64,000 nucleotides of DNA, taken from contig OY755178.1 in assembly GCA_963576735.1 (NCBI GenBank), positions 8,556,001 to 8,620,000 of the forward strand. The letters run 5' to 3'. This DNA is from Bedellia somnulentella (lineage: Eukaryota; Arthropoda; Insecta; Lepidoptera; Bedelliidae). The notes below the pieces were generated by a model. It ran no database searches. It had not been told where the DNA came from and saw nothing but the letters and a program-made list of their open reading frames with translations. The translations under genes were made by a program, and so were the position numbers. Of this stretch, positions 47,001 through 52,220 are shown in pieces (within the stretch, counting starts at the first letter, position 1; every line of letters starts with the position of its first letter).

Positions 47001-47487
47001 ACTTATACCCACGCTATTAATTTCCGTGGGGGAAATCAGACACTATTGATCGTGACTTGGTACATCGTCTCAGAAACCTCTCTCTGTACTAAATAATCGA
47101 TTATTCAATGTCAAGAAAGATTTACATGTGAGTTTATTCTCCAAAACTAAGTTCATTATTCATTGATAGTGATTTTATCTAGTTGTGCTGTACATGTTGA
47201 TAACAGGATACAAACGCGTTTTGTTTATATGAGTTTGCAGAACTCAATAGTTCCAAGCACGCACCCATTCACCATTAAAGTTACACACTAAAACAAATGG
47301 TAGCAAAATTTTCTATGACGTTTGCCTACGTCATACTACGTCTCTCACGGGAAGAGAAGGGCATTTTAATAAGACCATGAAATAACCTACCATTTGCATC
47401 CAACAGGCCTCCAGGATCAGTCAGCTCATCGGATGACACGAGTGCCAAGCCCGCCACCAGTGCCAAGCACCACAGAAGTGCTCGCAT
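10930..47487 (-). CDS. THSD7A: THSD7-like thrombospondin type-1 repeat transmembrane protein (23 exons, gap-interrupted)
   Basis: Exons on the minus strand, in order: 47487-47391, 25515-25416, 25015-24917, 23849-23707, 23395-23267, 22843-22641, 21979-21874, 21318-21110, 20539-20344, 19963-19809, 19386-19274, 18762-18653, 18201-18016, 17537-17393, 16832-16734, 15546-15446, 15149-14969, 14591 into the gap, 13852-13691, 12905-12759, 12212-12088, 11548-11458, 11029-10930. Boundaries were chosen so that GT-AG sites and codon phases agree from exon to exon. The product has a signal peptide, about 12 TSP1 modules that alternate between a short form (WSEWGAC, WSAWSPC, WQPWSPC, WGEWGPC) and a long form (AWDPLPWGPC, SWLATPWGPC, AWVAGEWNSC), an acidic insert, one membrane helix and a short tail. 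Such alternation and topology are those of THSD7A/B, cell-surface glycoproteins tied to migration and adhesion. About 1,045 residues are visible, shorter than the vertebrate proteins; part is lost in the 200-N gap and small exons may be missed. Two exons carry an apparent one-base insertion. Confidence 0.8.
11280..11439 (-). repeat. Helitron-like 5'-end fragment
   Basis: On the minus strand it begins TCTATACTAATATTATAAAG and continues with GAGTTTGTTTGTTTGAACGC and a CCAATCAAATTGAAAAAT-type body, as in other lepidopteran repeats of this class. A matching CTAG end was not located. It lies in the intron between the TM exon and the terminal exon. Confidence 0.4.
11458..11548 (-). CDS. TSP1 protein exon 22: transmembrane helix
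   Basis: The acceptor CTTCAG precedes GGSTSMLVVVWTATLIICFY, then GLYTFYRGVMG, and the donor is GTAAGC. The run of about 20 hydrophobic residues followed by an Arg is a single-pass stop-transfer helix, placing the TSP1 modules outside the cell. Confidence 0.8.
12088..12212 (-). CDS. TSP1 protein exon 21
   Basis: Enters in phase 2 and leaves in phase 1 (C|GTAAGT). Encodes YVTIEWANCTEEEIPQL, which contains an N-glycosylation sequon (NCT), and then a charged juxtamembrane stretch (EDRFNEVQKREF, YHDDGYI). It is the last partial TSP1 module before the membrane. Confidence 0.75.
12759..12905 (-). CDS. TSP1 protein exon 20 with a one-base frame break
   Basis: The upstream part reads EEPCEVECG in the phase fixed by exon 19. 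The downstream part reads GPWAAWGPCRDGARSRTRQT in the phase fixed by exon 21. The 147-nt length is one base too long for both to be true. The break lies between about 12868 and 12885, in a GTGTGCGCGCGGC run. Most likely a sequencing or assembly insertion; a real null allele is possible. Confidence 0.75.
13691..13852 (-). CDS. TSP1 protein exon 19
   Basis: The CCCCAG acceptor and GTTGGT donor enclose 54 in-frame codons. It begins a TSP1 core (ACGSGVRVSVARCELAG) and continues with a degenerate Trp-poor module (LALAPWRCAPALPG). GC content exceeds 75 percent, in sharp contrast to the flanking introns. Its upstream partner is hidden by the scaffold gap. Confidence 0.7.
13880..14246. mobile_element. 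Foldback MITE-like element abutting the scaffold gap
   Basis: The arm 13880-13966 (GAAACAACTTTTTGATTTTC..., AAAGCCCGACGTTTCGAAAA...) is repeated in reverse complement at 14159-14246 with only a few differences, around a central AT-rich core of about 190 bases. The right arm runs directly into the Ns, so the outer boundary and any target duplication cannot be seen. No coding capacity. Confidence 0.7.
14247..14446. other. Assembly gap of exactly 200 N
   Basis: The round length suggests a placeholder. The gap swallows the 3' end and donor of TSP1 exon 18 and the start of the following intron, and possibly a further exon. It is flanked by a foldback repeat on one side and a very GC-rich exon on the other. 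Confidence 0.95.
14447..14591 (-). CDS. TSP1 protein exon 18 (partial, one-base frame break)
   Basis: Starts after TTCCAG in phase 2 with REVIEEGSAGG, then CGATLQRASCSVAG. The expected long-type TSP1 motif, WHVGEWAVCAPQHALCGRA, is present but in the next frame, reached by dropping one base in the GGGGCGCGCGCTGG run near 14505-14515. The 3' end lies in the gap. Confidence 0.7.
14969..15149 (-). CDS. TSP1 protein exon 17
   Basis: Phase 1 in, phase 2 out. Contains an acidic linker (LSYDEEFPDLIRG), then CSVRCERDCAVGPWGEWGPC, a textbook short-type TSP1 start with the Trp ladder. It ends YRFRTR, supplying the arginine layer residues. Confidence 0.8.
15446..15546 (-). CDS. TSP1 protein exon 16
   Basis: Phase 2 in, phase 1 out (G|GTAAGC). 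Encodes SECGEGRILRAARCMVDG, the CxxGxxxRxxxC core of a TSP1 module, followed by KDVPMAVCKKF. Confidence 0.8.
15612..16327 (-). mobile_element. RTE-class LINE, C-terminal ORF2 fragment with 3' tail
   Basis: The 232-codon frame covers the region C-terminal to the RT palm: FVYLGSLFTRDGKCEEDIER, MYGSECWAWQKK, LRWFGHIERMDENKV and SRGRPRKTFLDQIE. It ends through the shared 3' segment GATCG...TCTCTGCCTACCCCAATGGG into a (TAAG)n-type tail at 15617-15632. It lies antisense-neutral (same strand as the host gene) in the intron between TSP1 exons 15 and 16. The family is the same as the copy at 39145-40236. Confidence 0.8.
16734..16832 (-). CDS. TSP1 protein exon 15
   Basis: Ninety-nine bases, phase 2 to 2. 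Encodes YLDATEPDVPVCICKNVS and LELLPADSDCILPAG. Cys-rich linker between degenerate modules; it contains a possible glycosylation sequon (NVS). Confidence 0.7.
17265..17345 (+). repeat. RTE 3'-tail fragment
   Basis: Contains GAAGCTAGAGAG..., GGGATCGTGCAAACTGGCGATCG and AACAGCGTGAATGTATGTTTGT, matching the last ~80 bases of the RTE family on the plus strand. Confidence 0.6.
17393..17537 (-). CDS. TSP1 protein exon 14
   Basis: Phase 1 in, phase 2 out. Encodes IWCGSASHRVEAGTCAGQQ, VPVSAMPCRVPCDTVPLL and CEHVCGDPLK. Cysteines fit the end of one TSP1 module and the start of the next, but the second lacks the WxxW pair. Confidence 0.8.
18016..18201 (-). CDS. TSP1 protein exon 13
   Basis: Phase 1 to 1. 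Encodes EPGKQIRQRVVHGGPNCG, DCPVAKSCKTREAAWVAGE and WNSCKLPPGHRCGVGYRVR: the end of a short-type module followed by a long-type module. Confidence 0.85.
18290..18420 (-). repeat. Decayed SINE-like fragment
   Basis: Minus-strand similarity to the 5' half of the RTE-tailed SINE-like family (GTGCTATT... , CTTATGATTATGAGGC, GATGCGGTTAGAATC). Boundaries are vague. Confidence 0.35.
18440..18620 (-). repeat. RTE 3' fragment
   Basis: Minus-strand remnant with the tail (TATTCACTACAGTTCCCATTAGGG on plus), the GATCCTGGCAAGCC box and a decayed GRPR-region match (GGCGGTTGTCCTCTACTA on plus). It lies between TSP1 exons 12 and 13. Confidence 0.55.
18653..18762 (-). CDS. TSP1 protein exon 12
   Basis: Phase 2 in, phase 1 out (G|GTAACT). 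Encodes CAPLHRPEPRRACTIRCRRG then CRVESWQPWSPCPNTC, a short-type module start with intact WxxWxxC. Confidence 0.8.
18880..19090 (-). repeat. Decayed SINE-like copy
   Basis: Matches the family over the CCACTTTTGGAAGTTGA-like, GATGCAGTTAAA and GCTGACTTAGAATAGCA segments when read on the minus strand, with many substitutions. Confidence 0.45.
19274..19386 (-). CDS. TSP1 protein exon 11
   Basis: Phase 0 in, phase 2 out (TT|GTAAGT). Encodes DGETYVENDEEEPCIEEGEM and TREVMCVQNNADVVRES, an acidic module core with few aromatic residues. Confidence 0.75.
19809..19963 (-). CDS. TSP1 protein exon 10
   Basis: Phase 1 in, phase 0 out. Encodes GWACPAPEQLVQQETCN and THACAAFSWLATPWGPCQ, a long-type module start, then RTDDYMPPSNYTDFL with a sequon (NYT). 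Confidence 0.8.
20344..20539 (-). CDS. TSP1 protein exon 9
   Basis: Phase 0 in, phase 1 out. Encodes KEAQRAWCSGSATPARWERC, RIACAGDCVVSQWSAWSPC and SAPCASVAAPPPTRVRRRHV. The WSAWSPC...R-x-R-R-R pattern is a well-formed short-type TSP1. Confidence 0.85.
20740..20985 (-). repeat. SINE-like copy (RTE-tailed family)
   Basis: Minus-strand copy with (CATA)n tail on the plus-strand left side, GGGGTAGCCAGAGCT, GATGGGTCTCCAACCGC and CGCCTCTTACGTACACCCAC-like segments. It is nearly full length and lies in the intron between TSP1 exons 8 and 9. Confidence 0.7.
21110..21318 (-). CDS. TSP1 protein exon 8
   Basis: Phase 1 in, phase 0 out (GGG|GTGAGT). Encodes GYSVRRRRVITAASRGG, then CSAPRCAAWDPLPWGPC and CGPGRRTRELRCIGHDG: a whole long-type module core with the Arg layer and CGxGxxxRxxxC. 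Confidence 0.85.
21425..21690 (+). repeat. CR1-type LINE 3' end
   Basis: About 265 bases closely matching 1825-2088: GATAGATAATAGTTTGA, ATTGGACATCTACCGAACAT, GTTGTCTGGAAGAAATCGC and GATGTGCAATAAAGAG, ending in (TTTA)n. Severely 5'-truncated; antisense to the TSP1 gene, in the intron between exons 7 and 8. Confidence 0.85.
21874..21979 (-). CDS. TSP1 protein exon 7
   Basis: Phase 0 in, phase 1 out. Encodes VPCPRDCEVGEWSEWGAC followed by QPTDGCPLFPVQQLTTT; canonical short-type TSP1 start. Confidence 0.85.
22377..22629 (+). repeat. SINE-like copy (RTE-tailed family) beside a splice donor
   Basis: Full-length copy from GCTGTGTAGTGCCGGCTCAG to TTTATAGCCGTGACTATATG. Its TATG-rich tail reaches to within a few bases of the exon 6 donor of the TSP1 gene (GTATGT on minus, 22640-22635), so the intron starts in repeat-tail sequence. 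Confidence 0.75.
22641..22843 (-). CDS. TSP1 protein exon 6 with acidic insert
   Basis: Phase 1 in, phase 0 out (GAA|GTATGT). Starts with a very acidic stretch (SNDDTDDDIYEDEDEAEEYA), then a TSP1 core TCGGGVQRREASCVRADG and AAQCAHVAMPKLVQPCE. The acidic run looks like a surface linker; its GAC/GAA codons form a short repetitive track. Confidence 0.8.
23267..23395 (-). CDS. TSP1 protein exon 5
   Basis: Encodes GGKDCDVVEEIRPTSLVS, then AHWVPGAWGACKVAVEQIA, a long-type module start. The donor C|GTGGGT at 23266-23261 is chosen because it alone gives phase 1 for exon 6; an earlier GTGAGA would break the frame. Confidence 0.65.
23707..23849 (-). CDS. TSP1 protein exon 4
   Basis: Phase 2 in, phase 1 out. 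Encodes YCGDTSHVGTTKICIIREQC, then SLAEWLPWRPRPDGALVRTR. Short-type module; the usual Cys after WxxW is replaced (WLPWRPR). Confidence 0.8.
24595..24724 (-). repeat. SINE-like copy, internally deleted
   Basis: Tail and head are both present (GGGGGTAGCCAGAGCTTTAG, CGCCTCTTACGACACCCGTG, ATTCTAAGCCGGCACT on plus) but the centre with GATGCGGTTGG is missing. Confidence 0.6.
24917..25015 (-). CDS. TSP1 protein exon 3
   Basis: Phase 2 to 2. Encodes LDLADSLVHTPSLGIQRRQ and VQCRSKDGKFVEQ; LGxQRRxVxC...DG is the middle of a TSP1 module. Confidence 0.8.
25416..25515 (-). CDS. TSP1 protein exon 2
   Basis: Phase 1 in, phase 2 out (AA|GTAAGT). Encodes GKEEDYTVFVGQWTECAPSP and then ADVERLGRPFRK. First TSP1 module, starting directly after the short post-signal linker from exon 1. 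Confidence 0.8.
26870..27165 (+). repeat. Old dispersed repeat fragment
   Basis: Contains GTTTCCCGTAAGAATTTCTGG, ACCAAATTTCAACATGATGG and TTCAGCTGTCTAGGCTCAGC, a pattern seen in many insect short repeats of the Helitron-like class. Ends are not defined. Confidence 0.35.
27177..27410 (+). repeat. SINE-like copy with possible target duplication
   Basis: Full-length copy from GCTGTGTAGTGTCGGCTTAG to GTGAGTGACTTTATGTATGT. AGATATCTATG occurs just before (27153-27163) and directly after the tail (27411-27421), consistent with a target-site duplication although about 13 bases separate the left repeat from the element start. Confidence 0.75.
29590..29722 (-). repeat. SINE-like copy, 3'-truncated
   Basis: Minus strand, head portion only: GGGTCTCCAATCGCCTCGCC, AGTCGCCTCTTATGGCACCC and TAAGCCGGCGCTACACGGC on plus. 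Confidence 0.6.
30212..31705 (+). mobile_element. Mariner transposon, dead copy with internal triplication
   Basis: Terminal repeats CGAGGGGCATGCC and GGCATGCCCCTCG lie between TA dinucleotides (30210-30211, 31706-31707). The transposase starts at ATG 30394 (MELSRR) and its HTH region (YYDFKKGLKPQECFELLAST) is followed by three copies of a 137-bp unit. The catalytic part keeps TGDETW and HHDNAAPH but has stop codons, a deletion in the linker, and no third Asp. It encodes no active enzyme. Confidence 0.9.
30461..30871 (+). repeat. Tandem triplication of a 137-bp unit inside mariner
   Basis: CTTTTGGCTTCTACTTTTGG starts at 30461, 30598 and 30735, each copy essentially identical. The unit covers the end of the HTH and the GRPPTAVTQ region. 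As 137 is not a multiple of three, each extra copy shifts frame, which disables the transposase. Confidence 0.9.
31735..31820 (-). repeat. RTE 3'-tail fragment
   Basis: Tail ATTCACCCATTAGTTCCAATTG, GTAGGCAAAAACACTTGATCG on plus: the last ~70 bases of the RTE family in minus orientation, inserted near the mariner's right end. Confidence 0.5.
33017..34008 (-). mobile_element. Helitron-like non-autonomous element, 992 bp
   Basis: On the minus strand it starts TCTATACTTATAATAAATC after A and ends CGATCCACTAG before T. Inside are a (GTCT)n tract (33838-33891) and GACGGATTTTAACGAAACTT. Almost the entire length matches 49053-50035 in the opposite orientation. No rep/helicase coding capacity. Confidence 0.7.
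34018..34073. repeat. Perfect 26-bp palindrome with 4-base loop
   Basis: ATTCAGCAATGCTAATCATTCAAAAA (34018-34043) is followed after TGAC by its exact reverse complement (34048-34073). It begins ten bases beyond the Helitron-like 5' end. A transcript would fold into an unbroken hairpin; in DNA it could form a cruciform. Confidence 0.95.
34975..35056 (+). repeat. RTE 3'-tail
   Basis: Well conserved: GATCGTTCAAAGTGGCGATC, ATAGTCTCTGCCTACCCCAA, GGCGTGAGTATATG then (TATG)n. Best example for comparing the RTE tail with that of the SINE-like family. Confidence 0.7.
36655..36784 (+). repeat. CR1-type LINE 3' end, very short copy
   Basis: GGTTGTCTGGAAGAGATCGC through GCAATAAAGAGTTTTATTAT, about 130 bases, ending in a TTATAA-type repeat. 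Confidence 0.8.
37335..37590 (+). repeat. Two-part (A/B) dispersed element, copy 1
   Basis: Module A (ACGTTCACGCCGAATATCCC, AACATCACGTGACATTGTCA) is joined through a short (GAT)n run to module B (GTAACGGTGAGGGAATACAT, AGGCCTGCCCCCTATCACG). Class not recognised. Module B is inverted relative to A when compared with the copies at 40493 and 61965. Confidence 0.65.
37880..38015 (+). repeat. Decayed SINE-like copy
   Basis: Contains GATGCGGTTTGAGA, ACCACCTTTATTTTGC, TTCCCCTCTTTACTTCC and TAACCGTGAGTATGTA, with the head missing. Confidence 0.5.
39145..40236. mobile_element. RTE-class LINE with twin-priming (5' inversion) structure
   Basis: Left part 39145-39327 is the 3' end in minus orientation: tail, CTACCCCAATGGG box and codons for DQIEHVLKKAGV. 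Right part 39328-40236 is the preceding ORF2 stretch in plus orientation, from RT palm to SRGRPRR. Element order is nearly continuous across the inversion. TTTATAA occurs on both outer flanks (about 39131 and 40239) and may be the target duplication. Confidence 0.75.
39316..40245 (+). pseudogene. RTE reverse transcriptase fragment with intact YADD
   Basis: The open frame keeps RT landmarks: GVRQGCVASPWLFNLFMDD, CLLYADDQVLLASS (catalytic YADD), MRVNVDKTKTMVF, then the C-terminal LRWFGHIERMDD and SRGRPRR. The N-terminal endonuclease and fingers are missing. The first ~5 residues and last 3 come from inversion-junction or host DNA. Closely related to 15629-16327. Confidence 0.85.
40493..40895 (-). 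repeat. A/B dispersed element, copy 2, split by a MITE
   Basis: Module B (GTTGTTAACGGTGAGG... to GAGTACACTGTC) and reversed module A (GGGTACTCTAAACACC, GACAATGTCACGTGATG) are separated by the insertion at 40622-40796. The order and relative orientation match copy 3 read in reverse. Confidence 0.65.
40622..40796. mobile_element. Small MITE with 17-bp terminal inverted repeats
   Basis: Starts AAAGAGCTTATTCCATT and ends AATGGAATAAGGTCTTT (one mismatch as inverted repeats). Internally the motif GTGGAATAAC and GACGTCTGAA recur. About 175 bp, non-coding, nested in the A/B element. Confidence 0.65.
41289..41341. repeat. Hairpin: 15-bp perfect inverted repeat
   Basis: TACAGTAACTATTTT (41289-41303) and AAAATAGTTACTGTA (41327-41341) surround a 23-base loop; weaker pairing (ACAGTTT / AAACAGT) flanks the stem. 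Could be a MITE remnant or a hairpin RNA; no evidence for a microRNA beyond the fold. Confidence 0.7.
41945..42020 (+). repeat. RTE 3'-tail fragment, decayed
   Basis: GGATCGTACGAAGTGACGAT, CTTTGCCTACGCCAAAGG and GGGCGTAAAGA match the RTE end with several changes. Confidence 0.45.
42335..42420 (+). repeat. RTE 3'-tail fragment
   Basis: GAGGTTTGCCAGGATCGTAT, TAGTCTCTGCCCACCCTAAT and a final ATGTATGTATAA. Confidence 0.55.
42922..43404 (+). mobile_element. Helitron-like non-autonomous element, 483 bp
   Basis: Starts TCTATTTATATAAAGGGCAA after A and ends GCAGACGAAGTTGCGCGGGT CAACTAG. The subterminal GCAGACGAAGTTGCGC can form a short hairpin ahead of CTAG, as Helitron 3' ends do. The base after CTAG is A rather than the expected T. 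Confidence 0.5.
45111..45358 (+). repeat. SINE-like copy
   Basis: Head diverged (CTGTGTAGGGTCGTCCTATA) but GGGCGATGTGATGGGAGACC and TTTATAGCCGTGAGTATATG are clear; full length. Confidence 0.65.
46490..46615 (+). repeat. Decayed SINE-like 3' half
   Basis: AAAAGTGGCTGAGGCATTAT and TTTATAGACGTGAGTATGTA are recognisable; the head is absent. Confidence 0.45.
46995..47090 (-). repeat. RTE 3'-tail fragment, decayed
   Basis: Plus-strand CTTATACCCACGCTATTAAT, CAGACACTATTGATCGTGAC and AACCTCTCTCTG match the reversed RTE tail. It lies about 300 bases downstream of the signal-peptide exon, in intron 1. Confidence 0.5.
47391..47487 (-). CDS. TSP1 protein exon 1: start codon and signal peptide
   Basis: ATG at 47487-47485 follows an acceptor (CTGTTTTCAG|ATG), so a non-coding 5' exon should lie upstream. 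It encodes MRALLWCLALVAGLALVSSD, a standard cleavable signal, then ELTDPGGLLDAN, and leaves in phase 1 (G|GTAGGT) to match exon 2. The start is chosen because the longer in-frame option crosses the splice acceptor. Confidence 0.8.
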
Positions 47488-49052
47488 CTGAAAACAGAAA
47501 TAATAAATTATATTATGCATTTTATTATTGGGTTATGCTTCCTATCGTATAGTCTCGGAATATTATTGATATCTATAGTCTAAAACTTATCTTAATTCTC
47601 ATAAATCGTAATATATTTTGTTTCATGTGCATATATTAACTTAAGAAAAATGGGGGTACCAGAGAGGTTTCGTTGTAGAGAGGAAAAAGGTAAAATAAAA
47701 GTATGGTTGGTAATAGGTAAAAAAGGTCTCCTAGACGTCTCTAGGTTTGTTTTAAATTGTATTATATAAAATAAATCTGTTAATACCATTCCAAAAGCTA
47801 TTTTTTTCATACATATACGCGCAGCCAGGTCTTATTAACCAATACGGAAGAGCAAAAATACTAATATTTCCTACACTTTTACAAACGAAAATACCAAATA
47901 CAAACCATTTTCAACATTTCAGCATTTTCAAAAAGATGTCATCTACAAAATAGGGTGAGGAATATCGACTACAATTTTTGCCGCGGAACGGAAGTACAGC
48001 CTCGTTCCTGACACTTCTGTCACGTTTTTAATGTGGGACGAAGATTAAAGTGTCGCCGTATGCTTCCTTTTCATAAATGTTTTAAATAAGAATAGTTAGG
48101 TACCTAGGTCTGGTTGTTGTTGTTGGTGTACCAAAAAACTATGTATAAACATAATTTATTTGTGCGCATTGTCATATTTTTTCAAATAAAAGGTTTAGGA
48201 TTATTTATGAAAAAATTGTAAAAATGAATTTGCTCTTTAATTCTAAAAATAAATACTATTCTATTGTATCATTGTTTTAATAGTAAGCACACACCTAGTG
48301 CTCCCTGATGTGTATAAGGGCAAGGATCACAATTCTAAATATATAAACCATAAACCAGCGCCAATCTACGAAGTATATTCTAGATGAAACTAGCAAATAA
48401 AGGGTTTTTGTCATAGATGGATCTAAATCCACAACAGCATTCCTTTATTTCACCTTTATACTTTTCTAATCAGAAAGGTGGAGGAATCGTTGAATCTAAA
48501 TCTCTGGCTACCTTCGCTTAGGATGAATGAGCAAAACAGATTTTAAATATCCTTTCAACTTCATGCAGCTTTGAGAAAGTTTTGTTTTAACTCCGAGTAA
48601 ACAGTCGGTTTAGTTTGCGTGTGTTTAGTAAACATATTGCAGAGAATTCAATCCGAGGTCAGCGTTGGTTCGCCCGACGCAGGAAATTAACGACCTTTGT
48701 TAGCTCTTGTTTTCAACTAACTGGCTGGATCAACCGCGCTTATGGTGAACTTTGGTTCACAATATTTTCTATTTCGAACATAGTTTTGAGTGGTTTAGTG
48801 ATCAGAATTTCAGCTTGTTTAAGCTCCTATCCTAGTATCTAAAACTAGTAGCAGTTTTAGTTATCCTCAGATAGGTGAATCTCGTTTAATAGTAAACTAT
48901 CTTTGTTTTAGTATAAGTAAATATATTTGATTAAGATAATTTAGCTTTTTTATGATTTTACAAGCCTGTAAAGTGTCTATTTCGGATAATTACATACATA
49001 CGTATAAAACCAGAAAACGTAATATCCGTTGAAAACAGTTAAAGTTCTATTA

Positions 49053-49171
49053 TCTATACTTATAATAAATCTGTAGAGAGGTCAATTCTGTACATGAAAT
49101 ATATTTTCAAAATAAACATCAGGTGGTGATTAGGGATCGATACTGATGCCAAAAATGCAATCAGTAAAATT

Positions 49172-49217
<46 letters not shown>

Positions 49218-50035
49218 GGTTTGTATGTTCCTTATGGAAACAAAAACTACTCGACGGATTTTGACGAAACTTGGTACAATTATTCTTTATACTCCTGGGC
49301 AGGTTTTTGTATACTTTCCAGCAGAGTAGTAAAGGGGAATTTTGGGAAATTTTGGGAAAACGGGAGAAGTTACTACATTTTTTAAGCTTATGTCGCGTGT
49401 GCAGCCTTAATGGTTCAACTTACATAGAAATCATGTATCACGGAAATATTCTTCATGAAATTATATAAAAAAAATTCTTCAACAGTTTATGTCTATCTTT
49501 TACGGTTGACTCACAATAACACGTGTAATTCCTGATAGCTTAGCAGTTCGGAACATTCTGATTATATTTGTTTACTCTTACGTTTGTAAACCTCTCACTC
49601 ATCCCGAATTTAAAAAAAGGTAACATTATTACCTATTCAATAAAAAAAGAATCATAGAAATCGGTAGAGAAACACCGAAATTATACATAAAATAATCCAT
49701 CGCGCCCGTCACCAAAACCGAATCGTTACTAATTTACATATAACATACTAGATGGCGCCAGTAGTTGCATCCTACAACACGTCATGATTTATTTTTTAGA
49801 TTTTTATAAATACTTCATAGCGTTTTATTCCAAAAGTTGCTATTAAACGGAAATACTGAACCGTTCATTAAAGCGCATTAAAAATCACCAAACTACACTG
49901 TTTAGGGAGTGCTATAAATTTAATAAATTGAAAACATTGCGCTGAAATTCACAATGCTTGAGCAGTGACTAAAGAAAGAAACCTCAGATATTTAAAAAAC
50001 AACGCTACCCGTGCGAAGCTGCGACGATCCACTAG
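49053..50035 (+). mobile_element. Helitron-like non-autonomous element, 983 bp
   Basis: A|TCTATACTTATAATAAATC at the left and CGATCCACTAG|T at the right. Carries (GTCT)n at 49174-49215, a conserved body (ACTAGATGGCGCCAGTAGTT) and near-identity over its length with 33017-34008 in reverse. It lies about 1.6 kb upstream of the signal-peptide exon. Confidence 0.7.
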
Positions 50036-51351
50036 TTGTAAATATAAATTTATAAAATTTTAGTCCCTTCAGTGCTGTCGAACTTATTTCACAAACTTAC
50101 CTGCAAAGTTAAAAACACCATCATTTATGCTATTATACGGGGACATAGAAGAGTAAAACATAATGTTACATTCAAATTAAATTCCCTCGCAAATGAGTTT
50201 TTATGCAAGTTGGCAAAAGGCTGTAGTTGAGAGGGTACATAGAGTGAAGAGGGCTCAACATCAAGGACATAAACCACGAGATAAGAGAGGGTTGGCCACG
50301 TCGCTCGTCATTTGAATATGAACGAGATGAGGTTTGACCCTTCTGTTTTATCATGTTCTGCTGTTTTTGTGTAATGTAATAATACAAATATGTTTTATAT
50401 ACAAAATACAAAGCTTGTAAGAAATATAGCTTTTTACTTTATTTAAAGTTTTGCTGGAAATAATATGTATCATGATATAAAAAAGCAGTAGGATAGCAAG
50501 GATATTAATGAAAATAAACTAAAACCAATGTTTCAAGATACTATTACGGCAAATAAAAAAATCGAATGGGTGATGTTCCGAAACTAAAATATGATTGAAA
50601 CATGCACGGCCCGTTAATTGTTAAGGAGAAGACTGCTACAAAGTTTGCAAATTCAGATAAAAATTACAAATTATAGACATAAATTTATTCTTTACATAAA
50701 AATATACACACATATATCCCGCTGAATCCCGCTTCTTGATTCATTTTTTTTTATACATACCCTTGTATTCATCACACTGCGCCTAATTTACTAATAATAT
50801 AATTCAAATAATTACAATTGATCCAATAGAGAATGTGTTACAGAAAAGTAGCGTCCAAAGTATAAATAATTACAATAAATAAGCGTAAATGAAGATAATG
50901 AGAGATTTTTCATGGTTGTCCTGCACGTCTACATGAATGGGAATTTATACCGTAAGAAATGGTTTCGTAATATTCAAATTATAACATAATACTCGAAATC
51001 TTTACTATTGTAACCAAAACAGTGCTATTTTTTATTATAATTAATGAGAATAGAAAACAACGAAATAGGTTGTCGCCACCTAATCATGACTCAGTAAAAT
51101 ATGGCCTCGGTTGTCGCTTTCACCGAAGTAATTTCATGTCTGTTAACTTGGCTTAAAGGATTTTCCTTTTAATAAAACAAGCTTTATTCACGAATGAAAT
51201 GCAAGTGCTTATCACGCAAGCGAGTCAACTTCAAAATCCATATTTTTCTGAATGTTTGCAAATATATTTTTAGTAACTACTGATTTTATATCAAATCAAG
51301 ATTTTACCTGGTAAATAGTAAAAAAAATGCTTGTTTTTGCTTTCAGTTAGA

Positions 51352-51590
51352 GGCGTTTTGGGCGATGCGGTTGGGGACCCGTCACCTAAAACATTTATTC
51401 TTACCATCTTTTCCCCAATCAACTTCCTAAAGTGGCTGAGGAATTTCTCATTCCAAAGATCTGGCTACCCCGTTAAGGGATATTTAGCCGTGAGTATATG
51501 TATGTATGTATGTATATATTCACTCTAGTATTTCCTATTGGTGTAGGCAGAGACTATTGATCCACACTTAGCACGATCCTAATTGCAAAA
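51352..51590. repeat. SINE-like 3' part (+) facing an RTE tail (-)
   Basis: 51352-51519 is a SINE-like copy from GCGTTTTGGGCGATGCGGTT to its (TATG)n tail. Directly after, 51520-51590 is an RTE tail in minus orientation (ATTCACTCTAGTATTTCC, GTAGGCAGAGACTATTGATC). The two tails meet head to head in a shared TATG/CATA run. Confidence 0.6.
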
Positions 51591-51814
51591 CGTAGTTGAA
51601 ATATTTAATAGACCTTAAGTTCTTTAACAGATGCTGCTGATAATAATAAAATTTATTTGTCTAGGATTCATTTTTTTATGTGAGCCAGCATAATATGGAC
51701 GAATAAATGAATAGGTATGCGTGACCTACAAACATTACTTATAATGGGCTTATATTCATTTTGAAATGCAATATTTGTTGTTGAATATTTCAAAAAAGTA
51801 GGAAAACGTTTCCT

Positions 51815-52090
51815 TCGTAGTCTCGGCTTATAATAGCACTTACCCATTTCTTCCCGAAGATGTCGTCTACGGTTATAAGTGCTTAAATTTATTGTTGGGC
51901 GATGTACCTCGAACAAGACCGATCACCAACCATCTCTATTATATTACATTTTGTTCCCACAAGAACTACCAAAAATGGCTAAGAGCCTGTTCCCACTTAT
52001 CCGATCAGTCTTTTTCTCGGTCAGGTCAGTTATAGATTACTAATTCTGAAGCCTTCGCTTCCTCGTTTTGGGATTTGTAGCTGTAGGCAA
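51815..52090 (+). repeat. Diverged SINE-like copy
   Basis: GTAGTCTCGGCTTATAATAG, GTTGGGCGATGTACCTCGAA and TTGGGATTTGTAGCTGTAGG; full length but heavily mutated. Confidence 0.5.
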
Positions 52091-52220
52091 ATATTGTCTA
52101 TAACACAAGGGAACAGCATTTTTGTTGCATGAAACATTTTTTCCAGTCTTATGCATTTTTGGGGTGCTGAGTCAGATTGTTTGTATCAGCTTTAATTCTT
52201 GAGTTACAAAAAAAACGCGT

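Larger units (their letters stand above)
25516..47390 (-). other. First coding intron of the TSP1 gene (21.9 kb)
   Basis: No supported host exon was seen inside. It holds a mariner, a Helitron-like element, a twin-primed RTE, RTE and CR1 tails, SINE-like copies and foldback elements, each listed separately. Between them are less AT-biased stretches without repeat features (for example 28620-28770, 29190-29300, 34490-34640) that could be regulatory but show no recognisable motif. Confidence 0.6.
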
